A stretch of DNA of 64,000 nt from MFD04580-c1 sp963702995 (GCA_963702995.1 OY969783.1:1364001-1428000); one strand, 5' to 3'. Numbered from the stretch's first letter, positions 38,185 to 47,807 are shown. Made by a program: numbers and translations. Notes: generated from the letters alone by a model not told the origin.

Positions 38185-40254
38185 TCACTTGGCTTTCTTT
38201 CTCCCCGGCCGCGTGCTGGTCTTGGGCTGCCAGATCTTTCGATTGTCCCCCTCGGGGTCTTCGCTGAAGGCGGATTTGCTCTTGATCGTGGGGGCGCCTT
38301 TCATTTCGTTCAGCTTGTCACGGAGCTGGGCGGCGCGCTCGAATTCGAGATTTTTGGCGGCCTCCAGCATTTCCTCTTCGAGCAGACGGATGATCTCGAC
38401 TTGGTCGTAGCTGCTCTCGTCGGCGCGGATCGCCTCCTGGGCGGTGCGGCGGGCCCTGACTTCGGATTCGATGCTCGAGCGGATCGCCTTGACCACCGTC
38501 GTCGGGGTGATGCCGTGCGATGTGTTGTATTGGAGCTGGATGGCGCGGCGGCGAGAGGTCTCGTCCATTGCGCGCCGCATCGCGGGGGTGATTGAGTCGG
38601 CGTAGAGGATGACCTTTGAGTTCTGGTTCCGGGCGGCTCGGCCGATGGTCTGGATCAGGCTCGTCTCCGATCGCAGGAAGCCGGCCTTGTCGGCGTCGAG
38701 GATGGCCACCAGCGACACCTCGGGCAGGTCAAGCCCCTCGCGGAGCAGGTTGATGCCGACGAGCACGTCGAAGTCCCCCTTGCGGAGCTCGGAGAGGATC
38801 TCGACGCGTTCCAGGGTTTGAATCTCGCTGTGCAGGTAGCGGCCGCGAATGCCGGCCTCCTGGATGTAGGCCGAAAGGTCTTCCGCCAGCCGCTTCGTCA
38901 GGGTGGTGACGAGCGTGCGCTCGCCGCGCTCGGCCCGTTCCTTGATCTGGGCGAGCAGGTGCGGCACCTGCCCCTGGGCGGGGTGGACAAAGATTTCGGG
39001 GTCGATCAGGCCGGTCGGGCGGATGACCTGCTCGACAACTTCGCCGCCGGTCTTTTCCAACTCGATCTTGCCTGGCGTCGCCGAGACGTAGACGACCTGG
39101 TTCCACATCCGCTCGAACTCTTCGTACTTCAGCGGCCGATTGTCGAGCGCGCTGGGCAGGCGAAAGCCGTGGTCAACCAGCACCTCCTTGCGCTGGCGGT
39201 CGCCGTTGTACATCGCCTTGATCTGCGGCAGGGTGACGTGCGACTCGTCCACGATCAGCAAGAAGTCCTTGGGGAAGTAATCGATCAGCGTGTACGGCTT
39301 CTCCCCGGGCTGGCGGCCGTCGAGGTGGCGGCTGTAGTTTTCGATCCCCGAGCAATAGCCTACCTCCAGGATCATCTCCAGGTCGTACTTGGTTCGGGCG
39401 ATCAGCCGCTGCGCTTCGAGAAGCTTTCCGTCGCCGCGGAGCCGCATGACCTGGAGCTCCAGCTCCTCCTTGATCGCCTGGACCGCCCCGGCCACCCGAT
39501 CCTCAGGCATGACGTAGTGGACGGCGGGGTAGATGAAGATCTGGTCGTGGCTGGAGAGGACTTCGCCGGTGAGCGGGTTGATCGCGTCGATGTTGGTGAT
39601 CTGGTCGCCGAAGAACTCGATGCGATAGGCGAATTCTTCGTAGCTGGGGTGAAGTTCGACGACATCGCCCCGCACGCGGAACGTCGCCCGCTTGAAGTCG
39701 ATGTCGTTGCGGCTGTATTGGAGGTCGATCAGCCGGCGGAGCATATCGTCCCGATCGGTCTCGACTTCCTTGCGGATCGGCAGGACGCTTTTCTTATATT
39801 CGATCGGCGAACCGAGGCCGAAGATGCAGGAGACGGACGCGACCAGCAGCACGTCGTTGCGGCTGACGAGGTTGCTGGTGGCCGCCAGCCGCAGGCGATC
39901 CAGGTCGTCGTTGCGGCTGGCGTCTTTCTCGATGTAGATATCGCGCTGGGGGATGTACGCTTCGGGCTGGTAATAGTCGTAGTAGCTGACGAAGTAGCCG
40001 ACGGCGTTCTTGGGGAAAAGCTCTTTGAACTCTTCGTACAACTGGGCCGCAAGCGTCTTGTTGTGGCTGATGACCAGCGTCGGCCGATTGAGCCGCGCGA
40101 TGGTGTGGGCCATGGTGAAGGTCTTGCCCGAGCCGGTCACGCCCATGAGCGTCTGGTACTTCCCGCCCGCGCGGAGGTTGGCGACGAGCTTGTCGATGGC
40201 CGCCGGCTGATCCCCCTGCGGCTGATACGGGCTGACGACTTCAAAATCGGGCAT
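38185..40254 (-). CDS. uvrB: Excinuclease ABC subunit B (UvrB)
   Basis: UvrB verifies DNA damage in nucleotide excision repair, with UvrA loading it and UvrC cutting. The start MPDFEVVSPYQPQGDQPAAI at ATG 40254 gives 689 residues, normal for UvrB. Walker A GVTGSGKT is at 38-45, followed by the beta-hairpin VSYYDYYQPEAYIPQRDIYI. The DESH box LIVDESHVTLPQ and the C-terminal helicase motif TIGRAARNQNSKVILYAD are present, and the UVR motif (EMLEAAKNLEFERAAQLRDK) near the end binds UvrC. The frame is open further upstream to 40374, but that part crosses a palindromic repeat and is not family sequence. The frame is intact. Confidence 0.97.
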   Translation of the reverse strand: MPDFEVVSPYQPQGDQPAAIDKLVANLRAGGKYQTLMGVTGSGKTFTMAHTIARLNRPTLVISHNKTLAAQLYEEFKELFPKNAVGYFVSYYDYYQPEAYIPQRDIYIEKDASRNDDLDRLRLAATSNLVSRNDVLLVASVSCIFGLGSPIEYKKSVLPIRKEVETDRDDMLRRLIDLQYSRNDIDFKRATFRVRGDVVELHPSYEEFAYRIEFFGDQITNIDAINPLTGEVLSSHDQIFIYPAVHYVMPEDRVAGAVQAIKEELELQVMRLRGDGKLLEAQRLIARTKYDLEMILEVGYCSGIENYSRHLDGRQPGEKPYTLIDYFPKDFLLIVDESHVTLPQIKAMYNGDRQRKEVLVDHGFRLPSALDNRPLKYEEFERMWNQVVYVSATPGKIELEKTGGEVVEQVIRPTGLIDPEIFVHPAQGQVPHLLAQIKERAERGERTLVTTLTKRLAEDLSAYIQEAGIRGRYLHSEIQTLERVEILSELRKGDFDVLVGINLLREGLDLPEVSLVAILDADKAGFLRSETSLIQTIGRAARNQNSKVILYADSITPAMRRAMDETSRRRAIQLQYNTSHGITPTTVVKAIRSSIESEVRARRTAQEAIRADESSYDQVEIIRLLEEEMLEAAKNLEFERAAQLRDKLNEMKGAPTIKSKSAFSEDPEGDNRKIWQPKTSTRPGRKKAK

Positions 40255-40305
40255 GGCAGGCCTTACTGGATGGTGGATGGTCACGTGCCCGGCCGCGGGG
40301 CCTTT

Positions 40306-40390
40306 GTTACAGGCACACTCCGTGTGCCGTTCGGCTCCGCTTGTCAGGTCTTCCAAATGATAGCCACGGCACACGCAGCGTGGCTGCTAC
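40306..40390. repeat. REPIN-like palindromic element, degenerate copy
   Basis: The left end reads GTTACAGGCACACTCCGTGT, close to the intact copies, while the right end (CGGCACACGCAGCGTGGCTG) has drifted. It lies 51 bases upstream of the uvrB start. The following 159 bases to the ComEA-like gene show only short direct repeats of TTCATCCTT. Confidence 0.65.
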
Positions 40391-40549
40391 CTTTAAAGCC
40401 CTCTTAAGCTCGGACGCTCGGTGGGGTTGGACGATTCAATCCGACGCCACGCACAAGAGGGCTGAAGGCTGAATCAGATCGCGTCTTACCTTCATCCTTC
40501 ACGTTCATCCTTCATCCTTTCATCTTTCCGCGTGTTCCGTGCAGAGCCT

Positions 40550-41149
40550 CTAAGGCTGCGTCTGGGGCTTGTGGGGCGGGAAGCAAAGGTACGGCGACAG
40601 GTTGTTCACCATCGCAAACCCGATCCCGCGGACGACTATCAAGTCTTCCGGCACGTGGAACGGGACGTCGCCCGGCTGGCGCGGCTTATATTTTTCTCGG
40701 TAGGCGACAATCGCCTTGGCCCGCTTCTCGCCGAGGGTCGGCAGCGCGGCGAGCGACTCCCATTCGGCGGTGTTCGGGTCAACGCGGTCGGCCAGGTCGG
40801 CGGCGCGGGGGCCGGCTTCGGGCTGGGGGTTCGCCACGTAGACGGGGTTACAGGCGTATCTCGCGCCGAGCGCAACGGTTCCCGCGACCAGCAGCGTCGC
40901 CAGGGCTCGCCGCTGCGACTCGGACCAGAGCCATCGCTGGGCCCAGTCGCCACGCGGGGACTCAGACGATCGGGGATCGGGTGCGGCGGGTGGCGGCCGA
41001 TCGACTGGCGCGGCGGCGGCAACTGTGGGATCGGGCAACTTCGCACTGGGCGACGCCGTATCGGATGACTTCCGACCGGATGGTGTCGTATCGGGCGGCG
41101 ATGGATCGGGCACGTTCTGCCCCCGGGGCGGCCGCTCCGGCGGGCTCAC
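40550..41149 (-). CDS. Membrane-anchored ComEA-like helix-hairpin-helix protein
   Basis: The start GTG 41149 overlaps the stop of the upstream GH10-like gene (GTGA), giving 199 residues. A proline- and serine-rich N-terminal part is followed by one membrane segment (ALATLLVAGTVALGARYAC). The end has the ComEA-type helix-hairpin-helix pair: RVDPNTAEWESLAALPTLGE, KRAKAIVAYREKY and LIVVRGIGFAMVNNLSPYL. ComEA binds DNA outside the membrane in natural transformation, but many HhH proteins of this type have no known role. No other competence genes are nearby, so a role in DNA uptake is only a possibility. The coupling to a GH10-like gene is unexpected. Confidence 0.7.
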   Translation of the reverse strand: MSPPERPPRGQNVPDPSPPDTTPSGRKSSDTASPSAKLPDPTVAAAAPVDRPPPAAPDPRSSESPRGDWAQRWLWSESQRRALATLLVAGTVALGARYACNPVYVANPQPEAGPRAADLADRVDPNTAEWESLAALPTLGEKRAKAIVAYREKYKPRQPGDVPFHVPEDLIVVRGIGFAMVNNLSPYLCFPPHKPQTQP

Positions 41150-42660
41150 GGCTTGCGGACCTGGAACTGGCGGAACTTTTCCCGCATCTGCTGAAGCTGT
41201 TGGAACGCTGGCTTGGGCTGCAGAAGGTCGTCGAGCAGGCCGCCGCCGGGCAGGGTGGGCCGCAGGTCGGCGAGGTTGCTCCAGGCGACGCTTTCGACAA
41301 ACGGTTTGCTCAGCGCCAGGTGGTAGACGGCTTCCATCCATTCCGCCTGAAGCTGTGGGTCCCATGGGCGCTTCCAGCGGCCGCCGGCGGAGGGGACGAG
41401 GCGTCCGTCGGAGACGTCGGCGGGATCGGCGTCGGCGCGGCCGGGGCAGCCAATGCCAGTCAGGAAGACCGGGCGACCCAGCGTGGCGAACTTGTCGAGG
41501 ATCGTGCTCAACTGGAACAGGTCGCGGTTGAAATGCCCGGGTTCGGGGACGCCCATTTCCAGCTCCAGGCCGAACGCTTCAAAGTTGATCCCCGCCTGGG
41601 CGACCATTTCGGCATAGAGCATCGGCGGGACAGCGCCGCGGCCGCGGGCGTGATACTCGCCAAAAGGATGGGCGATGGTGATTAGCGCCCGCGCCCCCGG
41701 CAGGATCGTTTTCACCTGCGAAACGAGCAGCCGCGTCAGCTCGATGATCTGCTCGAAGCTGAGGACGAACGCCATGTTCGCCTGCACGCTGGCGACCACG
41801 TTCCAGACCGCGACGCCCCGCCGGTAACGCTGGACGATCTTCTGGACGTAGTCGTAAGCCATCTCGCGGAGCATGTCGAAGTCATGCTCCCAGATCGCCA
41901 TCCAGTTGGGGACGCCGGTCGAATCGAGCCGCACCAGCGGCCCGGCGATGACGGGCATGCGGCGCTTGCTCAGGTGCTCGATCCACTCGTCGATCGGCTC
42001 GGGCTTGAACGCCTGCTCCTGCGGCTGGATCAGCTTCCAGCTCATCGGGACGACGGCATAATCGAAATGCGCGGCGACGGTCTCTTTGTATCGCTCGTTT
42101 TGAATAGACGGGTCGATCCGGCACCCGAAGATGTGCTTGACGAAGCCGTTGGCGGCACGGCGGCGATTGAGCAGCAGGTCGCTGTGGAACGTCGCAAGCT
42201 GCTCGGAAAGCTCAATGCCGATCTCTAGCGCCCGATCCGCCTTGAGCGCGGCGGAGGGCGCGTCATGCAGCTTGCCGAGCGCTTCGGCGAAGAGCATCTG
42301 CCCTTCGTGCAGGCGGCCGCTGAAGCGCTCGAACTTGGGGAGGTCGAAAAGGTTCCAGTCCTCCTGCTTCTGCATGATCTTCATCAGGCGGAAGCGGGCG
42401 AGCTCGACGTTGAGGTTGTAAGGCTTATCACGGGGCTGAAGGCGAGTGGTTTCAAGGACGAACGCGCCGAGGGCGCCAACGTCCCAAAGGAGCGCGACGC
42501 CGGCCGCGTGATCGTCCTTGCGGCTGACGACAAGCACGCCATCGCGAAAGTAGACCTCGCCGGGATGGGGCACGCTCTCCGGGCCGATCCCGGTCGCCGC
42601 CACGGGCTCGAAGGTGGTAAGCCGGGCACCGCCGCGATAGATCTCGAACTTAATGGCCAT
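41146..42660 (-). CDS. Glycoside hydrolase family 10-like protein
   Basis: The 504-residue protein has the sequence of planctomycete GH10-like (endo-1,4-beta-xylanase-like) proteins. The N-terminal 150 residues form a beta-rich module. The barrel follows: KHIFGCRIDPSIQNERYKET, VAAHFDYAVVPMSWKLIQPQ, GPLVRLDSTGVPNWM, RGVAVWNVVASVQANM and FGLELEMGVPEPG. In true GH10 enzymes the acid/base Glu is in WDVVNE; here the segment reads WNVVAS, so that catalytic Glu seems absent. GLELEMG near residue 370 may hold the nucleophile. No signal peptide is visible. Carbohydrate binding or a divergent activity is possible. It is coupled to the ComEA-like gene. Confidence 0.72.
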   Translation of the reverse strand: MAIKFEIYRGGARLTTFEPVAATGIGPESVPHPGEVYFRDGVLVVSRKDDHAAGVALLWDVGALGAFVLETTRLQPRDKPYNLNVELARFRLMKIMQKQEDWNLFDLPKFERFSGRLHEGQMLFAEALGKLHDAPSAALKADRALEIGIELSEQLATFHSDLLLNRRRAANGFVKHIFGCRIDPSIQNERYKETVAAHFDYAVVPMSWKLIQPQEQAFKPEPIDEWIEHLSKRRMPVIAGPLVRLDSTGVPNWMAIWEHDFDMLREMAYDYVQKIVQRYRRGVAVWNVVASVQANMAFVLSFEQIIELTRLLVSQVKTILPGARALITIAHPFGEYHARGRGAVPPMLYAEMVAQAGINFEAFGLELEMGVPEPGHFNRDLFQLSTILDKFATLGRPVFLTGIGCPGRADADPADVSDGRLVPSAGGRWKRPWDPQLQAEWMEAVYHLALSKPFVESVAWSNLADLRPTLPGGGLLDDLLQPKPAFQQLQQMREKFRQFQVRKP

Positions 42661-42946
42661 AAAGGCTTGGCGCCAGGGAGGCTAGGCGGCGGTGCGAGCG
42701 GGGTGCCGTCCCACGCTCGAAATTCCTCGACTCGCGTCCGGGGGCATCTTAGCAGACCGGCGAGCCGGCGCGAATCGGGCCGGGAGCGGAAGAAATCCGG
42801 GAGGGGATGTGGCCACAGATGAAAGGCAGGATGGACACGGATAAAGGCGAAGAAAATGCTTTGGGGACCGACGCGGACGGTCGTGGGCCTCTTCGTGTCG
42901 GAGGGGAATCCTTTTTTTTGGGGAGGTGCGGCTTTACTCTGCCGAG
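42661..42946. other. Divergent intergenic region upstream of GH10-like and purC
   Basis: The stretch between the two divergent genes contains CCACAGATGAAAGGCAGGAT and GGACACGGATAAAGG (42812-42846), a purine-rich tract of the kind often repeated between planctomycete genes. A T8 run lies at 42912-42919. No promoter can be named with confidence. Confidence 0.4.
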
Positions 42947-43837
42947 ATGGCCCCCGCACTGCTCCGCACTGACCTGCCTCTGCCGATCCGGCGGGGGAAG
43001 GTTCGCGATGTTTATGACCTGGGCGACACGCTCCTGCTCGTCGCCACCGATCGAATCAGCGCGTTTGACTGCATCATGCCCAACGGCATCCCCGATAAGG
43101 GCGTGATCCTGACGGCGCTGAGCCGCTTCTGGTTTGAGATGTTCCAGGAGCAATTCCCCAATCACCTGCTGCAGGGGAACGCGGCTCGGATCCCGCTTGA
43201 GGTGCGGCGATTCTCGGCCCCGCTCATGGGGCGGTCGATGCTGGTGCAAAAGACGGAAGTGATCCCGATCGAATGCGTGGCTCGGGGGTATCTGGCCGGG
43301 TCGGGGTGGAAGGAATATCAGGCGTCGCGGACGGTTTGCGGCGTCGCGTTGCCGCCGGGGCTGAAGCAGTGCGATCGTTTGCCCGAACCGATCTTCACGC
43401 CGGCGACGAAGGAGGAATCAGGCCACGACATCAACATCGACTTCGCCGAGATGAGCCGCCGCATCGGCGACGAGACGGCGAAAACGCTTCGCGACCGGAC
43501 GCTGGCGATCTACGCCCAAGCGGCCGCCTACGCCGCGTCGCGCGGGATCCTGATCGCCGACACCAAGCTCGAGTTCGGCCGCCTGCCTGACGGGAGGATC
43601 CTGCTGATCGACGAAGTGCTGACGCCCGACAGCAGCCGCTTCTGGCCGGCCGAGACGTACGAGCCCGGCCATGACCAGCCCAGCTTCGACAAGCAGTTTG
43701 TTCGAAACTGGCTCGAAAGCCAGCCTTGGGACAAGAAGCCACCGGCGCCGGCGCTGCCGCAGGACGTGGTGGTCGGGACGCGGAAGCGTTACTTGGAAGC
43801 GTACGAGAAGCTGGCGGGGAAACCGTTGAAGCTTTGA
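42947..43837 (+). CDS. purC: Phosphoribosylaminoimidazole-succinocarboxamide synthase (SAICAR synthase)
   Basis: PurC joins aspartate to CAIR with ATP in purine synthesis. The protein has 296 residues from ATG 42947. It shows the family's ATP-binding start (RRGKVRDVYDLGDTLLLVAT), DRISAFDCIMPNGIPDKG, the segment VIPIECVARGYLAGSGWKEY, and the C-terminal motifs ESGHDINIDFAEMSRRIG and LLIDEVLTPDSSRFWP. A GTG at 42926 in the same frame would add seven residues; GGGGAGG lies right next to it, so the start is uncertain by that much. The frame is intact. No other pur genes are adjacent, and the following 197 bases show nothing clear. Confidence 0.97.
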   Translation: MAPALLRTDLPLPIRRGKVRDVYDLGDTLLLVATDRISAFDCIMPNGIPDKGVILTALSRFWFEMFQEQFPNHLLQGNAARIPLEVRRFSAPLMGRSMLVQKTEVIPIECVARGYLAGSGWKEYQASRTVCGVALPPGLKQCDRLPEPIFTPATKEESGHDINIDFAEMSRRIGDETAKTLRDRTLAIYAQAAAYAASRGILIADTKLEFGRLPDGRILLIDEVLTPDSSRFWPAETYEPGHDQPSFDKQFVRNWLESQPWDKKPPAPALPQDVVVGTRKRYLEAYEKLAGKPLKL

Positions 43838-44148
43838 GATGCGGCGGCCACGCCGAAAGCAGCACCGCCTTCAGCGAGCTTTACTCATCGGAAAGCGGGT
43901 GATCGCCGCAGGAGGGCGTCAATCGCACATCCAACAGATCAGCCGCCGAGTACGGCGACTGCCCGCTTCCTCACGGGCGCGGCTCGTTCGCGGCTCTCAC
44001 GCCGCGACCTGCGTTCAAGAGGATCTCACTCCGTTTGGCGATCGGCGGCGACCGTGTTAATTTCCTCGCGAATCTTGGGCCATTCGAACCGAGCGGGCCG
44101 GCCGCGACGCGTGCCAACCCGAGCCTGCATTCTCCGGGAGTTTTGACT

Positions 44149-46182
44149 TTGGAACCTCTCGTCGCCGAGCCGTCCGTTTCGACGCATCCGGCGATCCCGC
44201 TGGTGCTGACGCTGCCGCAGGGGCACGACGCTCCGTCCCCCGCCGGCTCTGCCGCTCCGCGGACGCTCGACGGCGCGATCGATCGGGCTCGCGCCAGCCT
44301 GCTCGGCAAGCAGGACGCGGCCGGGTTCTGGGTCGGCGAGCTTCAGGGGGACAGCATCCTCAGCTCCGAATACCTGCTCCTGAAGTTCATCCTCTCCCAG
44401 GAGAACGACCCGGAACTGCCGCTCATCGCCAACTATCTCCGCGACATCCAGCAGCCCGACGGCGGCTGGAACCTGTTCCCCGGCGGCCCGGCCGACATCT
44501 CGGGGACCGTGAAAGGGTACTTCACCCTCAAGCTGATGGGCGATGACCCGGACGCGCCACACATGGCCCGGGCGCGGGCGCTCATCCGATCGATGGGCGG
44601 CGCCGAAAAATGCAATTCGTTCACCAAGTTCTTCTTTGCCGCCCTCGGCCAGATCAGTTATGACGCCTGCCCGAGCATCCCGCCGGAGGTCGTCTTCCTG
44701 CCCAAGTGGGCCTACTTCAACCTCTACAACGTGTCGGCCTGGACGCGGACGATGATCCTGCCCCTGGCGATCGTCGTCACATTGCGGCCGGTGCGGCGGT
44801 TGCCCGAACAGATGGGCATTGGCGAACTCTACCTCGACCACGCGGCCGCCAATCGGCTGGCCGAACCACTGAGCGGCTTCCCCAAAGATTGGCGCGAATG
44901 TTTTCTCCGGATCGACCAGTTCCTGAAGGAGTACGACAAGGCCCCGCTCGAATCGCTCCGCCGCGCCGCGATCAAGCGGTCCGAAGAGTGGATGCTCGAG
45001 CACCTCGACGGCTCCGAGGGCCTGGGCGCGATCTTCCCGCCGATGGTCTACATCCTGATCGTCTTCAGGACGCTCGGGTACGCCGATGACCATCCGCGCG
45101 TCGTCGCGGCGCACAAGCACCTGCACGACTTCTTCATCCGCGAAGGCGACCGGATTCGGATCCAGCCCTGCCTGTCGCCGGTGTGGGACACGGGCATCGC
45201 GCTGCACGGGCTGGCCGAATCGGGGATGAGCCCCGCCTCCGATGCCGCCGCCCGCGCGACGGAGTGGCTCCTCTCCAAGGAATGCCGCGTCGCCTCGGAC
45301 TGGCGGAAGAACTGCCCCGACGTCGAGCCGTCGGGGTGGTTCTTCGAGTTCGAGAACCCCCACTACCCGGACGTGGACGACACCGCGATGGTCGCCATGG
45401 CCTTGCGGCGCGTCGGCGGCGACGGCGCGGCGGCCGCCGTGAAGCGCGGCGTCAACTGGCTCATGGCGATGCAGAACGAGGACGGCGGCTGGGCGGCGTT
45501 CGACCGGACCACCGATCGCCCGATCCTGGAAAAAATCCCCTTCGCCGACCACAACGCGATGCAGGACCCCAGTTGCCCGGACATCACCGGCCGCGTGCTG
45601 GAATGCCTGGGCTACAACGGCATGACCCATCGCGAGCCGGCGATCCGCCGGGCAATCGACTTCATTCGCGGCCAGCAGGACGCGAGCGGCGCCTGGTGGG
45701 GCCGCTGGGGCGTCAACTTCGTCTATGGCACCTGGCAGGTGCTGGTCGGGCTGCGCAGCGTCGGCGAAGACATGTCCAGCGACTTCGTCCGCCGCGCGGA
45801 GGCGTGGCTGCGCGGCGTCCAGAAGCCGGACGGGAGCTTTGGCGAGACCGCGCTGACGTATGAGAACCCGTCGTTGAAGGGCACGGGCCCGAGCACCGCG
45901 TCGCAGACCGCCTGGGGCGTCATGGGCCTGATGGCGGCCGCCGGCCCGGCAAGCAAGGGCGACGCCGCGATCCAGAAGGCGGTGCGGTGGCTCGTCGAGA
46001 ACCAGGCGGCCGATGGTAACTGGGACGAATACTGGTACACCGGCACCGGGTTTCCCAAGGTTTTCTACCTCAAGTATCACCTCTACCGGCTCTACTTTCC
46101 GTTGACCGCGATCGCGCGCTATCGGCGACTCGGCGGAACGCTTCAGGGTGCGGAAGCTGTCCTTGACACCACAGAAATGTGA
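44149..46182 (+). CDS. shc: Squalene-hopene cyclase
   Basis: This enzyme cyclises squalene to hopene or hopanol, the core of hopanoid membrane lipids, at the membrane surface. The motif DVDDTAMVAM is the catalytic DxDDTA, and several QW repeats can be seen: QQPDGGWNLFPGGPADISG, QNEDGGWAAFDRT, QDASGAWWGRWGVNFVYGTW, QKPDGSFGETA and NQAADGNWDEYWYTGTGFP. The frame is open from TTG 44035 (715 residues), but TTG 44149 has CGGGAG eight bases upstream and gives 677 residues, nearer the usual length. The start remains uncertain. There are no neighbouring hpn genes, so it probably stands alone. Confidence 0.95.
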   Translation: MEPLVAEPSVSTHPAIPLVLTLPQGHDAPSPAGSAAPRTLDGAIDRARASLLGKQDAAGFWVGELQGDSILSSEYLLLKFILSQENDPELPLIANYLRDIQQPDGGWNLFPGGPADISGTVKGYFTLKLMGDDPDAPHMARARALIRSMGGAEKCNSFTKFFFAALGQISYDACPSIPPEVVFLPKWAYFNLYNVSAWTRTMILPLAIVVTLRPVRRLPEQMGIGELYLDHAAANRLAEPLSGFPKDWRECFLRIDQFLKEYDKAPLESLRRAAIKRSEEWMLEHLDGSEGLGAIFPPMVYILIVFRTLGYADDHPRVVAAHKHLHDFFIREGDRIRIQPCLSPVWDTGIALHGLAESGMSPASDAAARATEWLLSKECRVASDWRKNCPDVEPSGWFFEFENPHYPDVDDTAMVAMALRRVGGDGAAAAVKRGVNWLMAMQNEDGGWAAFDRTTDRPILEKIPFADHNAMQDPSCPDITGRVLECLGYNGMTHREPAIRRAIDFIRGQQDASGAWWGRWGVNFVYGTWQVLVGLRSVGEDMSSDFVRRAEAWLRGVQKPDGSFGETALTYENPSLKGTGPSTASQTAWGVMGLMAAAGPASKGDAAIQKAVRWLVENQAADGNWDEYWYTGTGFPKVFYLKYHLYRLYFPLTAIARYRRLGGTLQGAEAVLDTTEM

Positions 46183-46292
46183 AGGCGCTCGACGAGTGGT
46201 CAAACGCCTTCCGCCTTAGGGCACGCCTCGCGTGAGGGGGTGTGCCCGCGACGTCGGTCCCCGCACGCGGATCGTTCGCTGGCAATCCTCGC

Positions 46293-46377
46293 GTAGCAGG
46301 CACACTCCGTGCGCCGTGGCCCGTCATTGGGCGGCCCTCGATAAGCCGGCGGACGGCACACGGAGTGTGCCTGCTAC
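46293..46377. repeat. REPIN-like palindromic element, copy 4
   Basis: The ends GTAGCAGGCACACTCCGTGC and CACACGGAGTGTGCCTGCTA are inverted repeats around a variable core. It lies downstream of shc, 38 bases before the next copy. The core GATAAGCCGGCGGACGG is shared with that copy. Confidence 0.82.
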
Positions 46378-46415
46378 TTGGGTCCGCGCGGGGATCGTTC
46401 AGTGGCAAGCCTCCC

Positions 46416-46500
46416 GTAGCAGGCACACTCCGTGTGCCGTAGCCCGTCGTTGAGCGGCGCTCCAAAAGCCGGCGGACGGCACACGGAGTGTGCCTGCTAC
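46416..46500. repeat. REPIN-like palindromic element, copy 5
   Basis: This copy is intact, with ends GTAGCAGGCACACTCCGTGT and GCACACGGAGTGTGCCTGCT. With copy 4 it forms a direct pair of period 123. The remaining intergenic sequence up to 46700 shows no gene. Confidence 0.85.
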
Positions 46501-46707
46501 GTCGATCCGCGCGCCACAGGTGCCGTTGACGGGCGGCCGCTACAGCCCGTGGCGCGATGCGTGCCCTACGAAACCTCAACTCCGCTGCTCGTTCTCATCT
46601 CGGGCCCCGGTAGCCCTGTTCAGGCGCACCCTCCCACAACGCAAAGTCACCCCTGCTTGACGGGTATCGATTGGCGACAGGGGGAAACGAGTCACCCGAT
46701 AAACTTG

Positions 46708-46730
46708 ACCGGCCGCGTGCCGGAAGAAAG
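46708..46730 (+). promoter_or_regulatory. Conserved upstream element of LGFP gene 1
   Basis: ACCGGCCGCGTGCCGGAAGA followed by AAG occurs identically at 47989-48011, both times just before an LGFP-protein start. CCGGC and GCCGG can pair around CGCGT. It may be a regulatory site, or sequence kept since the duplication. Confidence 0.55.
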
Positions 46731-46736
46731 GCTTTT

Positions 46737-47760
46737 ATGTTCTCCCGGACCACCCCGAAAATCGCGTCGTCGAAGAAGATCGCCGCCCGTCCCAACATCG
46801 CCCTGTTCGAAACGCTCGAACAACGGCAGCTCATGTCGGGCTCGACGGAAATCGCCGCCGAGTACGCCCATACCGCCTCGGAGACCGACGCCTACGGCGT
46901 CAACGTCCATGCCCTGCTCGGCACGCCGACCAGCCCGATCATGAACGTCCCCGGCGTCTCGGCGCGCTGGTTCAGAAGTTCCACGACAACGGGGCGATCT
47001 ACTGGTCCGCCTCGACCGGCGCCCACGTGATGTACGGCGCGATCGGCGCGGAGTACAACACGACGGCCCTGGAGACCGACGCCTACGGCACCAACGTCCA
47101 GAAGATCATCGGGTTGCCCACCAGCGACGAAGTGAACACGTCGATCGCCGCCGGCGGCCGCGTCAACCATCTCAGCAACGGGGTGATCTTCTGGTCGCCT
47201 TCGACCGGCGCTCACGTGCTCTACGGGGCGATCCGCGCCGAGTACCAGGCCACCGCCTCCGAGACCGACGCCTACGGCCAGAACGTGCAGAAGCTGATCG
47301 GCCTGCCGACCAGCGACGAAGCCAACTCGCCCATCGCCGCCGGGGCCCGGCTGAACCACTTCAGCCACGGGACGATCTACTGGTCCGGCGCGACCGGCGC
47401 CCACGTGGTCTTTGGCGCGATCGGGGCGGAGTACAACCACCTGGCGAGCGAGACCGACGCCTACGGCCAGAACGTCCAGAAGATCGTCGGCCTGCCGACC
47501 AGCGACGAAGTGACCGTCCCCGGCGTGAGCGGCGCCCGCAAGAACAGCTTCCAGCATGGGAACATCTTCTGGTCGCCCAACACCGGCGCCACGTCGTCTA
47601 CGGGGCAGTCGGGGGCCTGTACAACAGCTTCGGCGGGCCGAGCGGCGACCTCGGCCTCCCGACCGACGACGAGTTCGGCGGCGGCACTTTCCGCTTCCAG
47701 GACTTCCAGCACGGCTACGAATACTGGTCGCAGGCGGGTGGCGCTCATCTGGTCTTGTAG
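46737..47760 (+). CDS. LGFP-repeat surface protein with LEPR-XLL-type N-terminus, interrupted by frameshifts
   Basis: From ATG 46737 the protein begins MFSRTTPKIASSKKIAARPN and then ALFETLEQRQLMSGS, the LEPR-XLL-like motif common at the N-terminus of planctomycete surface proteins. The rest is built of about five LGFP-type repeats of around 50 residues, each with ETDAYGxNVQKLIGLPTSDE and a segment like FSHGTIYWSGATGAHVVFGA. The frame breaks near 46963-46967 and again at 47588-47591, where one missing C (GCC-ACG) hides the end NSFGGPSGDLGLPTDDEFGG. Reconstructed length is about 341 residues. The repeats are known from cell-wall proteins of actinobacteria. Attachment to the surface is an inference. 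It is a tandem paralog of the next gene. Confidence 0.75.
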
Positions 47761-47807
47761 GTCAGTCCGCCAGGCGGGTGCGGCATGGATCTTCGAGAGG
47801 AACGCGC

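Noticed and set aside
38818..40407. A 529-codon open frame antisense to uvrB
   Set aside because: It is a GC-driven shadow of a clearly identified gene.
44026..46203. A 725-codon open frame antisense to squalene-hopene cyclase
   Set aside because: High GC keeps the antisense frame open; its sequence is Arg/Gly-rich with no family resemblance, while the sense protein has all cyclase motifs.
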